Made by a program: the position numbers and the translations under genes. Below, one piece after another: positions 28,018-33,419 of a stretch of DNA of 33,419 bases. A model generated the notes under the pieces. It was not told the DNA's origin. It did no database searches and was given only the letters and a program-made list of their open reading frames with translations. Source of the stretch: Chara braunii (lineage: Eukaryota; Streptophyta; Charophyceae; Charales; Characeae); contig BFEA01000144.1 in the NCBI GenBank assembly GCA_003427395.1, forward strand, positions 885,718-919,136. Reading direction: 5' to 3'. Within the stretch, counting starts at the first letter, position 1. Each line of letters begins with the position of its first letter.

Positions 28018-28921
28018 GACTGGGTCATTAAGGCTGAGAGGTCCCCATAAGGTTGGGGAGACCCAGTACTTTGTTTATTTTGGTTTTGATTGAAGTGTCA
28101 GACCCTTCTATAAGTTTAGGGGGTCTGATTGCTTTTGAAGTTGGAAAGTCCCCATAAGTTTGGGGAGACCCAGTGCTGTGGTTTTGCATGGAGGGTCAGG
28201 CTGTTATATAAATTTAGGTGGCCAGACTGCTCTGACTTGCGAGGTTTGATTATGGTTGACTTTTCAGGGACCAAGTGCATTTTGTAAGTTCAGGTGCCTT
28301 GGCCGCCTTGTTTATTTTGGGTTTTTCTCTGTTTATTTGGTTCTGAACGAGGAGGTCTAAGTTGTTCTATAAGTTTAGGTGGCTAAGCCTATTCCTGGCT
28401 CTATTCTGAGAAAATGAACCTGACAGAGGGCAGATTGTTCTGTAAGTTCAGGTGATCTAGCCCTATGTCACACACATTTTGGATCAGAGAGGAACAAAAC
28501 AGGCCGAGAGCCAGACTGTTCTGTAAGTTCAGGTGGTCTGACTCAAAGCCCGCACATGCTGGAACCCAAAGGTTATAACTTGGCTGTACTTAATTATTAT
28601 TATTTTTAAGAACGAGCTTTTGAGACTGTTCTATAAGTTCAGGTGGTCTGACTATAGCCTATCACAACTTGAAGAGAGTATAATTAAAAAAAAAAATTAA
28701 TGGTAAGCTGAGGGCAGACTGAATTTGAGTTAGTTCAGTCATATGCAGCCTTAGAAAACAAAAGGAAGACAGGTATATATAACTTCGATATCTTAAACAA
28801 GTTCAGGGCGACTAGAATGGTCTAGTCATATGCCCAAAGAAGAGAGAAGTAGTTGTGCCCTCTGTTTCGTGTATACTCTTTGGCTAAGTTAGGCACATTC
28901 CATAAGTTTGAGTGACCTGAC
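28018..28921. repeat. Array of about 12 hairpins with a shared core and compensating stems
   Basis: A core like TTCTATAAGTTCAGGTG recurs about every 50-100 bp. On each side of it are short inverted arms whose bases differ from copy to copy but still pair. Examples: TCAGACCC/GGGTCTGA (28,098 and 28,121), CCAAG/CTTGG (28,271 and 28,298), GGGC-AGAT/ATCT-A-GCCC (28,428 and 28,455), CAGAC/GTCTG (28,512 and 28,536), GACTGAA/TTCAGTC (28,717 and 28,734), GACTAGA/TCTAGTC (28,810 and 28,821), GTTAGG-CAC/GTGACCTGAC (28,888 and 28,912). Two copies (28,041 and 28,148) carry CCCC..GGGG around ATAAG. Those at 28,717 and 28,810 keep the stem but not the usual core. The pattern suggests selection on structure, or a palindromic mobile unit. 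Confidence 0.75.
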
Positions 28922-29204
28922 TTTATGCCTTATGTATGCTGGGTATAAGGGGTTAAATTACTGAAAGATCGTGAACTATTGTTTGCCAAGATGAGCTTGG
29001 GTTGGTGAGAGTACTTACCTTTGTGGTTTGACCTGCATGTGACTGAGTGATGCTACTACTTAGTTTGAGTTTCAGTTTGATAGGTAGTTGCTTTAGATGC
29101 TCGCCATGTGCTAGAGCCATAGGAGTTTAACTTCAATTCCTGCATTTTCTGAGCTAAGTTTTTTTTACTTAGGTCAATTTCTGCATTTTCAGGGATTTTT
29201 TATT
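28922..29204. other. AT-rich linker between the two arrays
   Basis: TCAATTCCTGCATTTTC and TCAATTTCTGCATTTTC occur at about 29,132 and 29,174, a short direct repeat. No gene. Confidence 0.4.
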
Positions 29205-29760
29205 TATACTTGGTCTTGTATAAATCTTAGTAAGTCACTTTCTCTACGAGAAGTGCTACCAAAATTTTTTAGGGTCCAACTTTTCTGACCTTTTGGCTTA
29301 GTAAAAATTTGGAACACTTCCTTTTCTAAAGGGAGTGCTGCCCAAATTTTTGCTAATTTAGGAAGTTAGACAAAATTAGACCTTGAAAAGTCAAAGTCAC
29401 TTTATATTATGAACTTAGCTTGGTATAAACCTTGCAATAGCACTTTCTCTACGGGAAGCGCTGCCGAAATTTCTACAAAGTTAAGCAGTTAGTTAAATAT
29501 TGTCTTAGTTGAACTCAAATTTTATGGTTGAGTTCATATCTGACTTAGTAAAAATCCGAGAAGTCCTATTTTCTGAAAGGAGTGTTGCCCAAATTTTTGC
29601 TAATTCAGGGAGTTAGACAAAAATTGACTTTGAAGGGTTGAAGATTATTTTTGTTTTCATATTTAGGCTGATACAAATTCTGGAAAGGCACTTTTCTTAC
29701 GGGAAGCGCTGTCGAAATTTTCTTAGATTAAAGGAGTTAGAGTATATTTTGACAGGTGAC
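29205..29760. repeat. Tandem repeat of about 247 bp, each unit with two hairpins
   Basis: Two alternating motifs occur. Type 1, GCACTTTCTCTACGGGAAGC-like, is at 29,236, 29,439 and 29,688. Type 2, CACTTCCTTTTCTAAAGGGA-like, is at 29,315 and 29,562. GAAGTTAGACAAAATTAGAC (29,363) and GGAGTTAGACAAAAATTGAC (29,610) lie 247 bp apart. Both motifs are short stem-loops (CACTT/AAGTG at 29,236; CACTTCC/GGGAGTG at 29,315) followed by a CxAAATTT box. The type 2 stem is reduced to TCCT/AGGA at 29,564. Confidence 0.75.
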
Positions 29761-31310
29761 GACTTTGGCAATCCATCCGGGATAGGGGAGATTATGTCAT
29801 GAGTCTACCTTTCCTTGGGCGCTGGTTTAGAGGTAGCGGGGGGCGTTGACCTGTCTTGTGTTACAGGTCCTTTTGATCGTTTGACTCAGGATTTGGGCTA
29901 ATTTCAGCTTCATCCTACAAGAATCATCTTCTGTTATCATTGATAACCGACCAGTTGGTTGATCGCCGACTTATCGACTCACGACACAACTTTGCTTACA
30001 CTTGTACCTCAGCTTGATTGCCTTAGCCCTATAATTTGATATATTTCTTTGAGGGTTTTAATATGACTTTTTTTAAATGACCATTATAAAGAACTTGTGA
30101 GATTTATAGAGATTTTGACTGTGACTGTGGCTCGCGTGTGTGAGGCCTGGTGTGAGTTACAGGCAATGTGGCTATTGTGTGTGTCTGTGTTTTATGCAGG
30201 TTAGGATTTTGGAGCTTGGTATATGGACCATACTTTGAAGACAGTGAGAATGACAACCATGTGTCGCACGATCTGCATATCTGATGGGTCTATGTTTCCC
30301 CTTCTTTTGTTGTTATCTTGATATCAGATTTGATTTATTGGATGATTTTGCTTGTTAATTTTTATAGTTCGAAGTTGTAGTCCGTGGCAGCCGTCAAAGT
30401 CAAACCCCTTGACTTCTGCCCAGGCCTGGAGTGAGGCTCATCTCCAGGGCAGTAAGAGGAGACTGCCACCACAGGTATGGACCTGTGTACCACCCACTCT
30501 GCACAGAGTACAGAAGAGGGTGTGTGATCTTCAACCGTGATTGGCGGTTGTCCAGCATCGGGAGATTAGCCCTCAAGGTGCTTGTCAGCCGACACTTGAG
30601 TGTCGAACGCGACCCTCGAGATCAACGAGGACCGCATGAGTATGGATACTGCGTCCGCGCGGTTTTATACTAAGTCGCTCGCGCGACGCCTATCCGATTT
30701 CAGCATCGAAAAGTTATGGGATGACTACTGAAGGGACTAGGAGTGTTGCCGCGTTGTTTGGTGTGTATGTGTGTGTGTGTGTTTTATTTTTGTGTTTGTT
30801 AGAGTGGTGTGTGAGATGCGTCCTAGTCGACCGACGACGAGTCGCGCTTGGGACCTTTGCCCCCCCAAGATGTCGGTTCGCGCGCGGGTCCGATGGAGGC
30901 GTACTACCGCGCGTACCCCCTATGCTACAGCGAACGAGAAACGCCTTCGGCTGGTCCACCTCTGCGATTGCAACTGATCAGCTTTCGCACTGTGGACTGG
31001 TAGCTCGGCGGGGATACGCTTACCGAAGGGAGGTGGCAGCTTATGTAAGGTGGATGTAAGTCGTGCCTCGCGTAGGCCCTATCCTGTCGTAGGGGCTCGC
31101 TGGAGGTATTGTTGGCGCACTCGGCCAGAGCGGCTTGCAGAAGTTCCATGGAGATTTTGCGACGAAAGATCTAAACCAACTCCTGCGTGACTCGGCCGGG
31201 AGGGTCCCGCGCTGCGCTGTGCGGTGCTGGACCGATGCGCTCGACAACGCTCATGCCGGCCAGTGGTTCGCACGTAGCGATTGAGGAGGCAGATCGGACA
31301 ACCCTAGCGA
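29761..31310. other. Unassigned stretch
   Basis: GGTAGCGGGGGGCG near 29,832 and (GT)n at 30,761-30,782. Open frames at 30,431-30,673 (plus) and 31,149-30,925 (minus) show no motif I recognise. CpG content rises again after about 30,560. I call no gene. Confidence 0.35.
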
Positions 31311-31334
31311 TTACAACAATCACTACAATCGAGG

Positions 31335-31368
<34 letters not shown>

Positions 31369-31470
31369 CGACGACAACGATGACAACATCAACAACAATA
31401 ACGACAAAGACTTCACGGCGGAGGGTGAGGAGGTAGACAGTATAATCAACAACAACAACAACAAAAACAA
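31311..31470. repeat. (AAC)n microsatellite within an open frame
   Basis: (ACAACA)n with GAC interruptions runs from about 31,328 to 31,412 and again at 31,446-31,470. It lies in a plus-strand frame (31,187-31,780, TTG-type start) that would encode an Asn/Asp-rich product. The flanking residues look non-coding and the frame ends inside a minisatellite, so I do not call a gene. Confidence 0.7.
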
Positions 31471-31716
31471 TGACGACAGTATCTCGAGTGCGGAGGGTGG
31501 GGAGGCAGACAGGCTGGCGATGGTGATCGTAGACACCAACACTAAGGTCAGAGTCGTCTGTTATGGCTGCAACGGTCGATCTTCGTCAGCCTGGAGGCAG
31601 CTCGGTTGGAATCTGCGGAGGTTTGGGCGAGATTCATTTTTTCTCCCCGTGAGGTCGGTATGGCATTGCTTTCGCCCATGCTCCGATGTTTGGCCTCGCA
31701 AGGGGATTGGGGGATT

Positions 31717-31901
31717 GATTGCCCCCCCAAGGGGTTGGTTGATTGCCCCCCCAAGGGGTTGGTTGATTGCCCCCTATTGATTACAGCTGACGGGGCATGG
31801 GTTGTCTCAGTGGGCGGGTTGGGTTAGTGTTGAGGGGTCGTTAGGATGGCTGTCTCCTGAAGTAATTTCCGATTCCCCCGATTCCCCCGATTCCCCCGAT
31901 T
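31717..31901. repeat. Two small minisatellites
   Basis: A 24-bp unit (GATTGCCCCCCCAAGGGG followed by TTGGTT) repeats from 31,717 for two full units and a partial third. A 9-bp unit GATTCCCCC repeats three times from 31,871 to 31,897 plus a partial. Both begin with GATT and a C run. Confidence 0.85.
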
Positions 31902-32101
31902 CTACATATATGGTTACCTTTTTTACATTTTCGCGTGAATTTTTTACACGTGTGCAACATACTATACTTGGAGGTACGAAAATGTGCCATGTCACCCTAC
32001 AAGGTAATTAGAGTATATTACAGTTGGAGGTCAATCCTTCCCTTACACAGGGTAGTAATCAATGCCCCGGCTGTCTTCTGAGATGTAGGTGCGAACACAT
32101 G
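31902..32101. other. Unassigned stretch
   Basis: Nothing recognised. Confidence 0.3.
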
Positions 32102-32240
32102 ACAGGGAGGCTGGTCCCGAATTCCAGCTTAAACACATCACAATGATATTTCCTCACATCGCTGAATAGGGACGCTGGACCCGATTTCCAGCTCATACAC
32201 ATCATATCTTGTACAGGGACGCTGGACCCTATTTCCAGCA
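32102..32240. repeat. Three tandem units (CAGGGACGCTGGACCC)
   Basis: ACAGGGAGGCTGGTCCCGAA (32,102), TAGGGACGCTGGACCCGATT (32,167) and ACAGGGACGCTGGACCCTAT (32,213) are each followed by TTCCAGC; the first two then share ACACATCA. Within each unit GCTGG..CCAGC forms a short hairpin. Confidence 0.8.
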
Positions 32241-32387
32241 GGTGCATCTACCCACTAATAGATGGAGCCTTCGACGCAGGGGCCTACTTACCGGGGATGC
32301 TGTTATCACCTCGTTAAGTAAAAAAAAATAAAAATAAGAATTGGAAGAATTTCAAGGAAGGTTTTGCGGGCCAGGAGCGCGCCATGC

Positions 32388-32561
32388 CCAGGACCATGCT
32401 CCCATTAGCAAAGAGGATTGGATTTAGCTCCTGAATCTGGACGTGCTTTAAGCAGAGATGCAGAAAAGGCTATTCAATCTCAAATTTTTGCACTTTTCCA
32501 GGAACACATCTAGATTTAGGCGTTCAATCCAATCCATGTCGCTAGTGGGACCTCGCCCAGG
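32388..32561. mobile_element. TIR element family M1, copy 3
   Basis: Left end CCAGGACCATGCTCCCATTA..GCAAAGAGGATTGGAT..CTCCTGAATCTGGACG; right end, inverted, CCTGGGCGAGGTCCCACTAG. Interior GCAGAGATGCAGAAAA is shared with copy 1 at 674-830. About 174 bp. Confidence 0.8.
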
Positions 32562-32717
32562 AGAAAGACAGTCTACACGACTCGCGGTTTCGAAATGGAG
32601 GTTCCTTTTTATTAGTTAAAAAAAAATTAATAATAATAAAAATAAATAAATAAATAAATGGAGGTTCCTTGGTGCACCTACCACCAATGAAGTGGTGGAC
32701 CGGCGGAATGGACGGTT
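32562..32717. other. AT-rich linker with GGAGGTTCCTT direct repeat
   Basis: AATGGAGGTTCCTT occurs at about 32,595 and 32,658 around a (TAAA)n-like tract. It separates the complete and half M1 copies. Confidence 0.5.
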
Positions 32718-32770
32718 CAGATTCAGGCGTTCAGTCCAATTCTCTTTGCTAGTGGGACCACACCCCTGGT
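32718..32770. mobile_element. TIR element family M1, right half only
   Basis: CAGATTCAGGCGTTCAGTCC..TTTGCTAGTGGGACC..CCCCTGG matches the right arm of copies 1-3. The left arm and interior are absent. Confidence 0.7.
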
Positions 32771-33322
32771 GACTCAGGGCATAGTCACACTAGCACGAAT
32801 TTTCATAAAATTGTAAATTGTAGGTGATTTTTTGGGGTCAAAAGGGGTTCGTATTTTGCCTTTTCACGCAAATGGGCATGTAAATTTCAGAGGCTTGGAC
32901 AGCCGCGGAGTTACGTATATTGCAGGAACTTCTGGAGGTCCCCGCAATTGCGTATTTCTTTTAAGGGAAAATTTGTCTTGCACCCCTGTATTTTCCATTA
33001 GTTTGCGCCACACCCCTCTGATGGCCGATTTACCTTGTCGCGCCCCTCTAACCACCAGTCAAATTTTCCATAAAACCCTGGTGTCCTTTGGGCCTCATAT
33101 GTTTTCGAACTGGCCCTATTGGTACCCACACCAAATTTGCAGCATGCCCCTACCTGATAGCCGTTGGGAAATTTTCTGATATGCCCCTACCGGTACCATC
33201 GATCTTTTGAACAGGTAAGTCTCCAACCTCGCGGCGGACCTCATGCTACTTCCATGGATAGGATGAGCAAAATAGAATGAACCTACTGCTAGAACATGGA
33301 AATATACACTGCCACACCTGTT
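32771..33322. other. Stretch with recurring CCCCT words
   Basis: GCACCCCTGTA, CACACCCCTCTGATGGCC, CGCGCCCCTCTAACCACC, GCATGCCCCTACC and ATATGCCCCTACCGG occur between 32,979 and 33,205 at irregular spacing of roughly 25-100 bp. This may be a decayed tandem repeat. No gene. Confidence 0.4.
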
Positions 33323-33361
33323 TGCGTGTGTGTGTGTGTGTGCGCGTGTGTGTGACATACG

Positions 33362-33419
<58 letters not shown>
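33323..33419. repeat. (TG)n, (TC)n, (CA)n microsatellites
   Basis: (GT)n with CGCG interruption to about 33,353, (TC)n at about 33,364-33,400 and (AC)n to the window end. The (TG) and (CA) blocks are complementary and could fold back around the (TC) block. Confidence 0.95.

Noticed and set aside
31187-31780. Asn/Asp-rich 197-codon frame
   Set aside because: It is driven by an AAC microsatellite and a 24-bp minisatellite. It has no ATG start and no recognisable flanking domain.
4369-33419. CRISPR-like interpretation of the short repeat arrays
   Set aside because: The repeats are microsatellites, diverged tandem units or hairpin arrays, without uniform repeats and unique spacers. The setting is a plant nuclear genome.

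Overview
The window looks like a repeat-rich intergenic stretch of a streptophyte (land plant or charophyte alga) nuclear genome. The only sizeable recognisable coding sequence carries a kinase-like domain of the plant RLCK-IXb / U-box-kinase type. A plant-like U6 snRNA sequence, tRNA-derived SINEs, a LINE fragment, a retrotransposon Gag remnant and many small inverted-repeat transposons surround it. Runs of G or C, several microsatellites and a 75-base N gap suggest a draft assembly. A large-genome charophyte such as Chara would fit, but this is a guess from character and not from a search.

Layout. Bases 1-5.7 kb hold small inverted-repeat elements, two pieces of a tRNA-derived SINE and short tandem duplications, with no recognisable gene. 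Bases 5,708-7,927 (minus strand) encode an intronless-looking protein: beta'-COP-like WD40 repeats, then a coiled coil, then a degenerate kinase domain. One TGA interrupts it. Bases 8.4-9.2 kb hold a hAT-like non-autonomous transposon with a near-perfect 8-bp target duplication and a minus-strand U6 snRNA copy with a 4-nt insertion. Bases 10.1-12.3 kb hold a decayed retrotransposon gag (charged coiled coil, RGG stretch, CCHC knuckle) with no pol visible. Bases 12.7-20.5 kb are a dense nest of SINE, LINE, TIR and foldback elements, a perfect 145-bp duplication and homopolymers. Bases 20.6-26.6 kb are noticeably richer in G, C and CpG and contain no gene I can recognise.

Bases 28.0-29.8 kb contain the most unusual structure. 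One array has about a dozen short hairpins that share a loop-like core while their stems differ in compensating ways. It is followed by a second tandem repeat whose units carry a different hairpin. The last 3.6 kb contain minisatellites, one complete and one half copy of the same TIR family seen at 0.7 and 15.2 kb, and terminal TG/TC/CA microsatellites.

There is no operon-like or obviously cooperating gene set. The two observations most worth following are the WD40/coiled-coil/pseudokinase fusion and the hairpin array. Coordinates of repeat ends are by eye and may be off by several bases. Stretches listed as holding nothing mean that nothing was recognised by reading.
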